Counted from the stretch's first letter, positions 42,679-52,176 are shown. The stretch: 64,000 nucleotides of DNA from Haloferax mediterranei ATCC 33500 (GCF_000306765.2 NC_017943.1:186001-250000); one strand, 5' to 3'. Numbers and translations: made by a program. Notes: a model not told the origin generated them from the letters alone.

Positions 42679-43893
42679 CTACGTGTGTTCGTGAGCAGGG
42701 ACCTCCCCAGAACGAGAGCCGTACATGAGGTACGCTTGAATCGCAAACACAACGGTAAACCCGGCGTTCAACCACGTGGTGTAGCCACGGGGTGCTGTCC
42801 CTCCGGCCTGACCCTGCGGCGGAATAAGCCCCAGACTACCCCAGAGGAAGTGGATAATAACACCGACGATAACCGCGGTGACGAATATCGAAACGAAGAG
42901 CACGCCCGCGAGTCGCAAGCCGTAGTATCGTCGGTAGGCATCGTCGATGGTCGGCACGATGAGGTCGGCAAAGATGAACGACATGACGCCTCCGAAGGCA
43001 ATACCATTGTTCCAGAGAATGACCGCGAAGGGGACGTTCCCGACGGAACAGACGAACGTGATGATGCCGACAATCACGCCGATGACCGCGCTCGCAGCTA
43101 CCCATCCGAGAGTACCCTCAGCCCCGATTCCAAACAGGGTCGTCCACCACGCTCGGGGGACGAACGCACCAATCAGGCCAGCGACGAGAAACCCCGCAGC
43201 AATGTCTTTCCAGAGCATCTGCCACTCTCCAATCGCGTTTCGTGAAGCCTCTTTCCAGCCGCCAATGGTCAGTAGTCGCTCCGTCCACGTGCGTTCCTCT
43301 TGGTTCTGATACCGACGTTTGCACGCTTCGGAACAGAAGTACTCCGTGCCACCATCTCGTTCGAGCGTGACGACATCCGTATCCGTGGGGTCGATTCCCA
43401 TTCCACAGGTAGGGTCACGGACACCCTCCTGTGTCTGTAAGTGCTCGCGAGCGGCGCGAAACCAAGCGTCCGGGACGGCGTATTCGAGAATCGCTGCGAA
43501 TAACACGATAAGGATGCTACCAGCGACGTAATCGGCGATTACAAACTCCCAGCCGAGGAGAATCCACATCACGAGTCCGAGTTCGATTACGAGGTTCGTG
43601 CTGGCAAACTGGAACGCTGCGAGGCTCGCCACCGGGGATGCGCCCTTCTTGAACAGGGACTTCGTCGTGGCGACCGCACCGAACGAACAACTCGACGATG
43701 CGGCACCGAACAGCGACCCCAACCCCAGTTCGCGCCAACCACTACCGCCTAGAACCTGCGTCATTTGCTCCTCGCTGACGAACGCTTCGACCGCCCCCGC
43801 AATCGTAAATCCGAGTACGAGCGCCCACCACGTCTCCCAGAACATCTCGCCACCGAGACGCAACCCCTCAATGAAGGTCTCAACCACGCTCAT
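42679..43893 (-). CDS. DUF318-type permease with internal YHS-like metal domain
   Basis: A 404-residue permease. Two bundles of about four helices (11-150 and 225-375) flank a central cytoplasmic insert at about 158-195, DPTCGMGIDP...FCSEACKRRYQ, a YHS/TRASH-type domain with cysteines that bind heavy metals. The first bundle holds a conserved AASSSCSFGAVA and the second FVCSVGNVPFA, as in the SO_0444/ArsP-like permease class linked to metal or arsenic-organic efflux. It could export Cu or Zn; the CopB-type ATPase at 60124 is a functional relative. Confidence 0.8.
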   Translation of the reverse strand: MSVVETFIEGLRLGGEMFWETWWALVLGFTIAGAVEAFVSEEQMTQVLGGSGWRELGLGSLFGAASSSCSFGAVATTKSLFKKGASPVASLAAFQFASTNLVIELGLVMWILLGWEFVIADYVAGSILIVLFAAILEYAVPDAWFRAAREHLQTQEGVRDPTCGMGIDPTDTDVVTLERDGGTEYFCSEACKRRYQNQEERTWTERLLTIGGWKEASRNAIGEWQMLWKDIAAGFLVAGLIGAFVPRAWWTTLFGIGAEGTLGWVAASAVIGVIVGIITFVCSVGNVPFAVILWNNGIAFGGVMSFIFADLIVPTIDDAYRRYYGLRLAGVLFVSIFVTAVIVGVIIHFLWGSLGLIPPQGQAGGTAPRGYTTWLNAGFTVVFAIQAYLMYGSRSGEVPAHEHT

Positions 43894-44073
43894 CGGCTAT
43901 CAGAGACACCCTTAGTTGGTGCATCGTGGCTAGCGCGGTTAACGACTGTTGTTGATTTCAACCAGAGAGAATTTCACGCTGAATAGAATGATATCAACCG
44001 CTCTGTCGAGGGTGTACATCTCTCAGACGGGAGAAAGACATATGTTCTGAACAATGAAATTCCTACGGCAAAG

Positions 44074-45255
44074 ATGGTAGATATCCATCAGTTCTCCGAT
44101 TCCCGCGTAAATCGGATACCGCAACTCATCATCGGGTTCGGAGGTGTACTTCTACTCTCTGTCTTTGGAGAATGGGTTGTCCTCGGGGAGATGAGACTGG
44201 ACTGGTTTCGTTCGACGGATCTTTTCGGCTACATCATCACTACGAGTCCGTTCGTATTCGGCATTATCTATGGCGGGTATTGGCTCGAACGAAGCGGACT
44301 GGGACCGGAACGGTACGCTCGAATCGTTAAATGGCTCCTCGGCGGGTTGGGCGTCTACCTCGGGATCAATCTCTTCATTATCCTCGTGTTTCCCGCTGAA
44401 ATAGACCTCTCATTCTTTTTCGGCTGGGTCCGGTTCGCAATCGCAATGGGGGCGGCTGGTGGTCTTCTGATTGGAATTATAGAAGCGCGCGCAATCCAGC
44501 GCGAGCGCGCCGCAGAGCGTGCCATTGTCCACGCTGAAGAATTGGAATATCGAAGCGACCAGCTGGAGTTTTTCAATAGCATCCTCCGACACGACGTTCT
44601 CAACGGGATGACCGTCATTCGGGGACACGCGGAGCTCCTCGTTGAGGACCTCGACGAAGACGACCACCACCAACACGCTGAAACGATTCTGCGGTGGTCC
44701 GATGACGTTGTAGATATCGTCCAGCGCGTTCGCAACGTCATACAAACGTTAACCAGAGAGTCGGAGCATCAGTTGACGAACGTCGGCCTCTCAGCAATCA
44801 TCACCGAGGAGGTTGCGCGCGTCCAGTCGGCATATCCCGAAGTGACGTTCGAGACTGACATTCACAACGAAGTGCACGTTAAAGGCGATGAACTGCTGAA
44901 TGAAGTCATCGGCAACGTCCTCTCGAACGCTGCGATCCACAACGACCCCGACGAACTGTGTGTGACCGTGACCACTGAGAAGGACGAAGAGAGGGGAACA
45001 ATCAGGACGCGCATTTCCGATACGGGCCAAGGCGTTCCAGACGACAGGAAGGATGCCGTCTTCCGCCGCGGTGAGACAGACCGGACGAGTGGCGGATTTG
45101 GGCTGTTTTTCGTCGATGCAATGGTGGGTGCCTATGGTGGCGAGGTGTGGATTGAGGACAACGCCCCGCAAGGTGCCACGTTCGTTATCGAACTGCCGTT
45201 GAGAAGACCGTCGAAAGCAGCGGGCAGTACATCCGAATTAGTCCCCTCTCGGTAG
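44074..45255 (+). CDS. Membrane histidine kinase
   Basis: A 393-residue kinase. Residues 10-145 contain four hydrophobic helices forming a membrane sensor (LIIGFGGVLLLSVFGEW; YIITTSPFVFGIIYGG; LGVYLGINLFIILVF; FAIAMGAAGGLLIGI). A coiled linker leads to a HisKA domain with H173 in SILRHDVLNGM, then the HATPase_c with N box NVLSNAAIHN, G1 ISDTGQGVPDD and G2 GGFGLFFVDAMVGAYGG. No response regulator is adjacent; haloarchaeal kinases of this type usually phosphorylate unlinked receivers. Confidence 0.88.
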   Translation: MVDIHQFSDSRVNRIPQLIIGFGGVLLLSVFGEWVVLGEMRLDWFRSTDLFGYIITTSPFVFGIIYGGYWLERSGLGPERYARIVKWLLGGLGVYLGINLFIILVFPAEIDLSFFFGWVRFAIAMGAAGGLLIGIIEARAIQRERAAERAIVHAEELEYRSDQLEFFNSILRHDVLNGMTVIRGHAELLVEDLDEDDHHQHAETILRWSDDVVDIVQRVRNVIQTLTRESEHQLTNVGLSAIITEEVARVQSAYPEVTFETDIHNEVHVKGDELLNEVIGNVLSNAAIHNDPDELCVTVTTEKDEERGTIRTRISDTGQGVPDDRKDAVFRRGETDRTSGGFGLFFVDAMVGAYGGEVWIEDNAPQGATFVIELPLRRPSKAAGSTSELVPSR

Positions 45256-45311
45256 GTCAGAGTGGCGAAAACTCAAAGCACCGACCCCAACGACCGGACC
45301 GAAAAGAGAGC

Positions 45312-45899
45312 TCACGTCTCGCCTTCAACACCGGGCTCGAACGGGCTACGCTCCAAATAGAGGAACTCGAACAGAAAAACGAGGATGAAGATTCCGATGG
45401 TCCAGAATAATATTTGGATGTCGGTTCGATACAGATGATAGAGGACAATCGGAATCGCGGCGGTCGTGCCGAGCAGGCCGAGTGCGGGAACGATGCGGTT
45501 CGACCCCGTCTCGTCTGCAAGCCGGAGGTTCGTGTAGTTTGTAACGGCGAACGAAACGAGAAATGCCACAGAACCGAACTCGGTGATCTGCTTGAGCGTG
45601 CCCAGTGCGGCGAATGCCGCCGTTAACCCACCCATAACCAGAAGCGAGTAGACTGGGATTCCCTCTCGGTTCCGGAACGAAAAGAGCCGCGGCAGCGCAC
45701 CCTCGGTCGCGATCTTGTGAACGAGTCGGGCCGTACCGAACAGCGTCGCGTTGATACCCGATGACGTGCTTTTCATCGCCGAGAGAATAACGAGGACGAA
45801 GCCGGCGGCACCCAGAACCGGAATGTGAGAGACGGCCTCGGCGAGTGCGACCTCCTCGTGGGCTACGAGTTGGACGGGTGTCAGATGAAGCGTCGCCAT
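45312..45899 (-). pseudogene. Truncated amino-acid/APC-family permease, C-terminal half
   Basis: A 195-residue frame corresponding to helices 6 or 7 to 12 of an APC permease (LSAMKSTSSGINATLFGTARLVHKIATEG, cited by position about 40-68). The first half, with the substrate-binding GxG motif of helix 1, is absent, and upstream only 56 bases separate it from the divergent permease gene at 45956. It therefore looks like a 3' fragment of a permease, inactivated by the rearrangement that brought the complete gene next to it. Some start-internal rescue cannot be excluded. Confidence 0.65.
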
Positions 45900-45955
45900 G
45901 AACGACCCGCTAAACCGCCTGATTATTTATTAAATACGCAAACCAACAGAACGAT

Positions 45956-48301
45956 ATGGTTGAGCACACGCGGACACTCGATTTCAAAATCGCGTTCGCG
46001 ATTGGGCTGGGGACGATGATCGCGGCCGGGATTTTCTCGCTTTCCGGGACGGCTGTATTCCGAATCGGTTCGAGCGCCGTCATCGCGTTCGTCCTCGCAG
46101 CACTTGTTGCTGGAATCACCGCCGCAGCCTACTCCGAGTTCGCGTCTATCTACTCCGAAAACGGGGGTGGATACCTCTTTTGCTCGCGTACGTTCGAAGA
46201 GTGGGACCGTCTCAAATACGGCGTTGGAATGTCCCTCTTTCTCGGATACACCGGGACGACAGCGTTCTATCTCGCGACGATGGACGAGTGGTTCTTCCGG
46301 TTTATCCTCCCGGAGTCGCTTCAGTCCCTTCCACACGGAAGCGTTGGGATTCTCGCAGCACTCACACTTGGACTGCTCAACGCCCGCGGGACCGAGGAAT
46401 CGGGGATTTTCCAGCTTATCGTCACGAGCGCGAAGGTCGGAGTCCTGTTCGTCTTCATCGGCGGCGCGATTGCGTTTGCCGGACCAGCGGGAGCAACGAC
46501 AACGTTCGTCACGAACATCGAGGCCGAACCAGTCGGCATCGTCTCGGTCGCCGCACTGGCGTTCATCACGTTCTTCGGATTCTCGGCTATCGCCGCGAGT
46601 GCGGGTGAGATTATCGAGCCTCGGAAGACTGTTCCCCGAGCCATCGCCGCGAGCATGATTACCGTCACAGTGCTGTACGCGCTCGTCATCGTCGCGATGG
46701 TGAACGCGCCGGTCGCCCGCGAAGTGCTCGCAGAGGGGGAGACGGCGATGGGGAGCGTCGCGGCATCCTTCCTCGGGCCGTGGGGGCAGTTACTCATCGT
46801 CGCCGGTGCCGTCTTCTCGATGGTAAGCGCCTCGAACGCCTCGATTCTCGCCGCGAGCGGTATCGGGTCACTCATGGGCCGACAGGGACACGCGCCCCGG
46901 CGGTTCGCCCGCATCCATCGCGACTATCGGACACCATTCTGGAGTGTGACGACAGCAACGGCGACAATCTGTCTCCTCATCTTCGTGTTCATCACCCTCT
47001 TTTCGGAGCACGGACTACTCGGCGTCCATTTCCTCGGGTTGAGCCCCCTCACGGGATTCGCTACGTTCAATCTCCTCGTCCCACTGGCCGTGGTAGATAT
47101 CGCGCTGATTTACTCCCGGCGGAACTACCCGGACATCGAACGAGGCTTCTCGATGCCGCTCGTTCCTGCCCTCCCCGTGGTGGGCGTACTAGCCAATCTC
47201 GCACTTATTCTGAACCTCCCCCCTATTGGGGTTGGTATCGGCGCTGCACTCACTGTTGGACTCGTTATCGCCTATCTCGTCTGGGGCGGCGCTCCGCATA
47301 TCGAAGAACTCGTCGAGAAGATTGTCTCGACCGGCGCTTCCGGCCAATCAGGTTCCAGCACGACGGCCGCAACGGGTGGTGAGACGGAAGAGAGGGAACG
47401 AGAGCGGTTCCGAGTTCTCGTGGCGCTTGCACGCCCAGAGAGAGCGGTCCCCTACGTACGGCTCGCCGAGACGCTGAGTCGAGGGGAAGAGGCAGAACCG
47501 CTGGTTCAGGTGCTCAACGTCACTCACATCCCGGACCAGACGCCGAACGAGATGGTCCGCGAAACAGCCCAAGAGCGGGCCGAGCGAATAGAAGCGCTCC
47601 TTTCCGAAGCCGACATAGACGTTGAATACACCGTCGAAGGGCATATCTGCCGAGATATCGCGTTCGACATCCTCCAGACAGCACGGGACGACCAGGCTGA
47701 TCAGATTCTAATGGGTTATCCGGAGGAGAACCCGGGAATCACCGAAACCGTCGAATACAACGCTCCGTGCGGAGTGTTCTTCACGAGCAACGTGGATGCT
47801 ATCGACGATTTCTCGACTATCAACGTCGGTGCTGGTGGCGGTCCTCACCACCTCGCGCTGCTGCCAATTGTAAATCGACTGGGGCAGCAAGGGGCCAAGG
47901 TGCACGTCATTAGCGTCAACCCGAAGCGAGGTGGGACCTCCGAACCGGTCGATGAAACCGTCTCAGCTCTCACGGGAATCGAATCGCTCCAAGTGCACAA
48001 CCTGACTGCCGACACGGTTGCCGAGGGACTCGTCTCGACGTCTATCGGAAACGGTGGGTTCCTGCTCATCGGAGCGACCCGTGACCGTCGGCTCCGACGC
48101 TGGGTGTTTGGCAGTACGCCCGACCGAACAATCGACCTCGCCCGGTCCTCGGGTGTTCCAGTGCTGATTCACGCGAGTACGAGAGGCGTCTCCGGCCGAA
48201 TCGAGGAATACATCTTCCCCATCTACCGGTATCTCCGACGCCATCTCGGGAGACATCGTGCATTCCGTCATATCATCGAAACACCCAGCGAGACAGAGTA
48301 G
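45956..48301 (+). CDS. APC-family permease fused to tandem UspA domains
   Basis: A 781-residue fusion. Residues 1-470 are a 12-helix APC transporter (GLGTMIAAGIFSLSGTAVF is the helix-1 substrate region; GFSAIAASAGEIIEPRKTVPRAI lies in helix 6-7). Residues about 480-620 and 625-765 are two UspA-like alpha/beta domains; the first retains QILMGYPEE, the second LLIGATRDRRLRRWVFGS with the Gly-rich ATP loop. Haloarchaea use such fusions for cationic amino-acid uptake with nucleotide regulation; the sequence does not reveal the amino acid. Divergent from the truncated permease. Confidence 0.88.
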   Translation: MVEHTRTLDFKIAFAIGLGTMIAAGIFSLSGTAVFRIGSSAVIAFVLAALVAGITAAAYSEFASIYSENGGGYLFCSRTFEEWDRLKYGVGMSLFLGYTGTTAFYLATMDEWFFRFILPESLQSLPHGSVGILAALTLGLLNARGTEESGIFQLIVTSAKVGVLFVFIGGAIAFAGPAGATTTFVTNIEAEPVGIVSVAALAFITFFGFSAIAASAGEIIEPRKTVPRAIAASMITVTVLYALVIVAMVNAPVAREVLAEGETAMGSVAASFLGPWGQLLIVAGAVFSMVSASNASILAASGIGSLMGRQGHAPRRFARIHRDYRTPFWSVTTATATICLLIFVFITLFSEHGLLGVHFLGLSPLTGFATFNLLVPLAVVDIALIYSRRNYPDIERGFSMPLVPALPVVGVLANLALILNLPPIGVGIGAALTVGLVIAYLVWGGAPHIEELVEKIVSTGASGQSGSSTTAATGGETEERERERFRVLVALARPERAVPYVRLAETLSRGEEAEPLVQVLNVTHIPDQTPNEMVRETAQERAERIEALLSEADIDVEYTVEGHICRDIAFDILQTARDDQADQILMGYPEENPGITETVEYNAPCGVFFTSNVDAIDDFSTINVGAGGGPHHLALLPIVNRLGQQGAKVHVISVNPKRGGTSEPVDETVSALTGIESLQVHNLTADTVAEGLVSTSIGNGGFLLIGATRDRRLRRWVFGSTPDRTIDLARSSGVPVLIHASTRGVSGRIEEYIFPIYRYLRRHLGRHRAFRHIIETPSETE

Positions 48302-48458
48302 TAAACGCGTTTCCAAACACTCGACGACGACGCTGTAGAAGACGAGTCACGATACGAATGATAGGAGGGAACTACCCTCGGCGTTACGAGTAGAAGGGAA
48401 CGTCAGTATCGGGGTGAACTCACGTCACGACGGACGCAAAGCACCACCGATGAACCGT

Positions 48459-48734
48459 TCAGGTCGGCTGATAGACGTAGTATCCGTCCTCACGCTGGAC
48501 GAGACCAAGGTCCATGAGGTGTTCGAGCACTGGGTAGAGCGTGATAGTCTTCATCCCGAGCGTGTCCCGAAGTTCCTCTACGGTCCCCACACGTTGCTGC
48601 GAGAGATAGAGGTAAACGAGCTTGGTCTGGGACGATGTCAGCGTCTCTGGGAGCGGTTCGACGGACCAGTCAAGCTCCGCCTCTTCGCTCTGGTACGGTG
48701 GTACGGACGTGAGTCGTGGGTCTTCCTTATACAT
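48459..48734 (-). CDS. Small winged-helix protein (TrmB-like HTH)
   Basis: Started at ATG 48734 (MYKEDPRLTS), five bases after the stop of the reductase gene; a longer start at 48746 would overlap it. The 91-residue protein is a single wHTH: LTSSQTKLVYLYLSQQ, TVEELRDTLGMKTITLYPVLEHLMDLGLV and a wing REDGYYVYQ. It resembles the N-terminal half of TrmB sugar regulators. Being co-transcribed with the PHA reductase, it may tune PHA or carbon genes. Confidence 0.75.
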   Translation of the reverse strand: MYKEDPRLTSVPPYQSEEAELDWSVEPLPETLTSSQTKLVYLYLSQQRVGTVEELRDTLGMKTITLYPVLEHLMDLGLVQREDGYYVYQPT

Positions 48735-48739
48735 GATTG

Positions 48740-49486
48740 TCACCACTCCATCCCACCATTGACGCCGAGTACTTGTCCCGTCATGTAGTCCGATTCGTCG
48801 CTGGCGAGGAACCGAACGATACCCGTGATATCATCCACCTCCGCGAATCGGTTGAGAGGGATACGTTGGCAAATCTTATCTTGTATCTCCTCGCCCACGT
48901 CATCGAACATGTCGGTTTGGGTGAAACCAGGTGCGACGCAATTAGCCGTCGTCCTGTGTCGCGCCAGTTCGAGAGCGATAGTGCGCGTGAACCCGAACAG
49001 TCCACTCTTTGTGGCCGCGTAGTTGGCTTGTCCGAAGTTGCCTTGCTGGCCGACGACGCTCGAAATGTTGATGAGGCGACCGCGGTCTGCCTCCTTCAGG
49101 TCGTCGTAGAAGACCTTCGTCGCGTTGAAGACGCCGCCGAGGTTCACGTCCATGACGCGGTCCCAGTCCTCGCAAGTCATGTTCTCGAACTTGCAGTCGA
49201 CTGTCACGCCCGCGTTGTTCACAAGTACATCAATAGGTCCGAATACTTTGTGCACGCGGTCGCGCATCGCCGAGACCTCGTCGTACTCACAGACATCGGC
49301 TTGAAGCGCAATAGCGCTCCCACCTGCGGCCTCAATCTCGTCAACGACGTCATAAGCTTCGGCCTCCGAAGTTCGGTAGTTTACCACGACATCCGCACCT
49401 GCTTCTCCAAACTCCTCTGCGATTCCCCGTCCAATTCCCCGTGATGCGCCCGTTACCAGGCACGTCCGTGATGTTAAATCGTTCAT
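48740..49486 (-). CDS. phaB: 3-ketoacyl-CoA/ACP reductase (PHA precursor synthesis)
   Basis: A 248-residue short-chain dehydrogenase with TGASRGIG (12-19), NNAG (90-93), catalytic S142/S143, Y156 and K160 (NISS...YAATK), and PGFTQTDM. It reduces acetoacetyl-CoA or 3-ketovaleryl-CoA with NADPH to the (R)-3-hydroxyacyl-CoA used by PHA synthase; FabG-type activity on ACP substrates is the alternative. The location 2 kb from phaEC supports the PHA role. It lies upstream of a small HTH gene. Confidence 0.85.
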   Translation of the reverse strand: MNDLTSRTCLVTGASRGIGRGIAEEFGEAGADVVVNYRTSEAEAYDVVDEIEAAGGSAIALQADVCEYDEVSAMRDRVHKVFGPIDVLVNNAGVTVDCKFENMTCEDWDRVMDVNLGGVFNATKVFYDDLKEADRGRLINISSVVGQQGNFGQANYAATKSGLFGFTRTIALELARHRTTANCVAPGFTQTDMFDDVGEEIQDKICQRIPLNRFAEVDDITGIVRFLASDESDYMTGQVLGVNGGMEW

Positions 49487-49756
49487 ATTTGCTCAGTGTT
49501 GTCACTATATCGCACACGAGTGTCGTTTCGCCCTCGTTATACAATCGAACGTTACGAGGTACTCTCGACGTATGGCTCGCGTGGAATTCGTACACCCACT
49601 ACAATTGTTAGATTGTCGTCATTCTATAAAGAAATTTCTCCACCAATGGATGTTACCAAACAACATGGTTAGACAGTCACTATAACACGACTATAACCGA
49701 GCAAACTGAACATGGGGACGAGGGTGCGAGGTAGGAGACTACTAACGCGTCCTGAC

Positions 49757-50233
49757 TTAGGCACCCGGTGTATACGCACGCGGGCTGTTCTCGAGCGTTT
49801 CGAGGTACTCGACGACCGAACAGGACCGATCCCCGTTATGGCAGGGGTAAACACCCATTAACTCCTCATCATCATCGTAGACCGCGAGACAGAGTGTCGG
49901 GAGAGAAACCACGTCGTAGTGCTCGTCCGCAATCGAAGACACGATGGTCCGCTCGTCGAATGTAGCCTGGAGCGAGACATCGTTCTCCGCCGCCCACTCT
50001 CTGAACTCGTGGATGTACTCGAGCAACTCACTCCCATACTCTGTGTTCGCGATAGGTCCGTTGGACCGTAGTTCGCGTCCCCATACGCGGACATCGTAGT
50101 CATCGATGTATCCCGCGTCAGCGAGTTCTGTTAGCTTCTCGACTGCCGCTTCCTTCATGCGTTCCACACCGACTTCGGCGTCGGCACGGAGGAATAACTT
50201 CACGTGGTTCGGTTCATCTGTTCTCGTGGTCAT
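49757..50233 (-). CDS. Conserved haloarchaeal protein, HTH-like, unknown function
   Basis: A 158-residue acidic protein with a pattern I recognise from other haloarchaea (HVKLFLRADAEVGV at the start, DAGYIDDYDVRVWGRELRSNG, then EYIHEFREWAAENDVSL and VVSLPTLCLAVYDDD). An alpha/beta fold with a C-terminal CxNGDRSCSVVEYLETLE is likely; two cysteines at about 128 and 140 could pair or bind metal. No function can be assigned. A 270-base region separates it from phaB and 305 bases from phaJ. Confidence 0.65.
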   Translation of the reverse strand: MTTRTDEPNHVKLFLRADAEVGVERMKEAAVEKLTELADAGYIDDYDVRVWGRELRSNGPIANTEYGSELLEYIHEFREWAAENDVSLQATFDERTIVSSIADEHYDVVSLPTLCLAVYDDDEELMGVYPCHNGDRSCSVVEYLETLENSPRAYTPGA

Positions 50234-50472
50234 GACGGGTGCTGCCAGTCGACGTAACTGGGATTGCTAGTACAACGAACTACCCAAAAACTCTTTGCAC
50301 GCTCACATATCCTGTAAGTAGTTATCACATAACTATATCTTTTGCGTGAATAGTTAGTACTTGGCACTGTATACAGTGTGAATCACTTCGGGTCACATTA
50401 AGGGAAATCAGAGGTTCCCACATCCAGCAAATTGTAGAACGGTTTGCGAGACCTCGACGTACTCGGTCTATT

Positions 50473-50532
50473 CCGCCTGTAGAATATAGCACCTGACCGT
50501 TCCCGCCTGTAGAATATAGCACCTGACCGTTC
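50473..50532. repeat. Two perfect tandem copies of a 30-bp unit
   Basis: The unit CCGCCTGTAGAATATAGCAC followed by CTGACCGTTC occurs at 50473-50502 and 50503-50532 without mismatch. It sits immediately past the stop of the enoyl-CoA hydratase gene (50539) in otherwise empty DNA (50234-50538). It may be a recent slippage duplication or part of a regulatory or termination region. Confidence 0.7.
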
Positions 50533-50538
50533 GTGAAA

Positions 50539-51198
50539 TTACTCCACATGGTCCGGTGCCGAGTCGACGAGTACGACGGCCTCGCCCTCGATAACGGCTT
50601 CACCATCGGCGTTCGTAACCGTCGTCGACAGGCGGAAACGGTCCTCAGCCAGCGCCTCAACGACTTCGACTTCGGCAGTGAGCCGAGAGCCGATTTGCAC
50701 AGGATTCAGGAACCGCATGTCCTGAGAGAGATAGACAGTAACGCCGGGAAGGCGAGCCAGGGCCGCGCTGATGAGTCCCGAAACAAGAGTTCCGTGGACA
50801 ATGCGACCGCCGAATCGAGTCCCTTCTGCGAACGTTTCGTCAAGGTGGAGTCGATTCGTGTCGCCGCTCACCTTCGCGAACGCACGGACATCCTCGTCGG
50901 AGATTGTCTTCGAGAAGGTGACGGTGTCACCTGGATTGATGTTCTCAGAGGCGTCGACAGTCCTCGTCTCCGTCCAGTCCGAGTCGTCGTAGGCAACGCT
51001 CTCTACGCTCGGCTCCAGTTCGACCTCGCCGCTCTGGTCACCATCACTGAGACCTAAGGCTGCGAGTGTCGCTCGATTCGCCTCAAGGACGCTGTTCGCG
51101 AGGTGGCCAGAGGCGCGAAGCCATGCTGAAGTCAGTTGTTGCATCCCCGTCGATGAGGAGGGTGTCTTTCGGTTCGTGGCGGTGTTCTCACGAGTCAT
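50539..51198 (-). CDS. phaJ: MaoC-type (R)-specific enoyl-CoA hydratase
   Basis: A 219-residue hot-dog-fold hydratase. The N-terminal 85 residues are a helical extension; the MaoC domain (about 86-215) has the hydratase-2 motif with D113 and H118 in KVSGDTNRLHLDETFAEG, and GGRIVHGTL. It would convert crotonyl-CoA-type intermediates into (R)-3-hydroxyacyl-CoA and so link fatty-acid breakdown to PHA. It diverges from phaR across 188 bases, likely sharing control. The extension resembles phasin-like helices and may target it to granules (inference). Confidence 0.85.
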   Translation of the reverse strand: MTRENTATNRKTPSSSTGMQQLTSAWLRASGHLANSVLEANRATLAALGLSDGDQSGEVELEPSVESVAYDDSDWTETRTVDASENINPGDTVTFSKTISDEDVRAFAKVSGDTNRLHLDETFAEGTRFGGRIVHGTLVSGLISAALARLPGVTVYLSQDMRFLNPVQIGSRLTAEVEVVEALAEDRFRLSTTVTNADGEAVIEGEAVVLVDSAPDHVE

Positions 51199-51348
51199 CT
51201 TATAAGGTCGTTACTGCGGCTCTGCACCCGCCCAACTTATGTACTTCGGTATGTGTTCACAATCGTCTACTGAGTGCCAGGCAGGGGATTTTTGCCGGCT
51301 TCTACACCATACGATACCATCTGATACCACTAAATGGTGTCGAAGGGA

Positions 51349-51358
51349 ACATATATGT
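51349..51358 (+). promoter_or_regulatory. phaRP promoter TATA region
   Basis: ACATATATGT at 51350 lies about 31-36 bases before the phaR ATG. A short dyad ACCA-CTAAA-TGGT at 51326-51338 just upstream is a candidate binding site for the AbrB-like PhaR itself, which is known in Haloferax to repress its own operon. Confidence 0.45.
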
Positions 51359-51386
51359 TACTGCAGGTACAACACCGAGTTAGGAG

Positions 51387-51719
51387 ATGACGAACGACTC
51401 AAACGATGCGAGGTGGCCGCCGGCGCTGTTCGCATCACAGATGCAGAAAGCCAGCGAAGAGTTCACCCAACAACAACTCCGTCTGTTCGAACAACTGATG
51501 ACAGCGGGTACGGGTGTTTCAGACAGCCCTTCGATGGGTGACTTCCCCGACCTCGGATCGATGAGTCTCCAAACCGCGGTCTTCAAAACGCGCGTGCAGA
51601 GTGGGGGGCGCATCAGCATCCCCGACGCTGAGCGCGATGCCCTCGACATCGAGGAAGGAGACCTCGTTCAGGCGTTCGTCGTCCCAATCAAACAATCACG
51701 TGGTGATTCAAATGAGTGA
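51387..51719 (+). CDS. phaR: PhaR, AbrB-like PHA-responsive repressor
   Basis: A 110-residue protein: an N-terminal PHA-binding amphipathic region (LFASQMQKASEEFTQQQLRLFEQL, about 14-37) and a C-terminal AbrB/SpoVT swapped-hairpin DNA-binding domain (RVQSGGRISIPDAERDALDIEEGDLVQAF, about 68-97). PhaR of Haloferax mediterranei, as described, represses the phaRP operon and is released when PHA granules accumulate; the same architecture argues for that role. Its stop overlaps the phaP start (ATGAGTGA). Confidence 0.88.
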   Translation: MTNDSNDARWPPALFASQMQKASEEFTQQQLRLFEQLMTAGTGVSDSPSMGDFPDLGSMSLQTAVFKTRVQSGGRISIPDAERDALDIEEGDLVQAFVVPIKQSRGDSNE

Positions 51720-52176
51720 ACAAGCCAACCCATTCACGCAGTTCTTCCAGTTACAGCGTCGCTCCATCGAGCAGAGTCAGCGGAGCATGCACCAAGGTAT
51801 CGAGTTCCAAAAGCAGGTAACGCGCATGATGGTCGATGGTATGAAGGCCCAACAGTCAGTTAGCCGGAAGGGAACTGACTTCGCTCGGACCGCGGTCAAG
51901 TCATACTTCGAGATGATGGACTCGTCGGTGCCGGGAGACAACCGGATGTACGCGGACGTGAAGGACGCGATGGACGAGCAGTTCGACAGTATCGACGAGA
52001 TGACCGAACAGACCTGGGATGTCATGGAAGAAAGCTTCGAGGAGAACGCAGACGCCATGGACGAAATCATGGAGCAGTCCCTGGAATACCTAGACGACGC
52101 GACTGAGGTTTACCTCGAAGGCCTACAGGAGATAGAGGAGACCTCTGCACAGGTCACACCAGACACGCCGGAGTAG
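51712..52176 (+). CDS. phaP: PhaP, PHA granule phasin
   Basis: A 154-residue protein started at ATG 51712, overlapping the phaR stop. It is almost entirely predicted helical, Gln/Met/Asp/Glu-rich (QFFQLQRRSIEQSQRSMHQG; DEQFDSIDEMTEQTWDVMEE) with no cysteine, as expected of a phasin that coats PHA granules and controls their size. A strongly acidic C-terminal helix (LEYLDDATEVYLEGLQEIEE) suits a haloarchaeal protein. Confidence 0.88.
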   Translation: MSEQANPFTQFFQLQRRSIEQSQRSMHQGIEFQKQVTRMMVDGMKAQQSVSRKGTDFARTAVKSYFEMMDSSVPGDNRMYADVKDAMDEQFDSIDEMTEQTWDVMEESFEENADAMDEIMEQSLEYLDDATEVYLEGLQEIEETSAQVTPDTPE

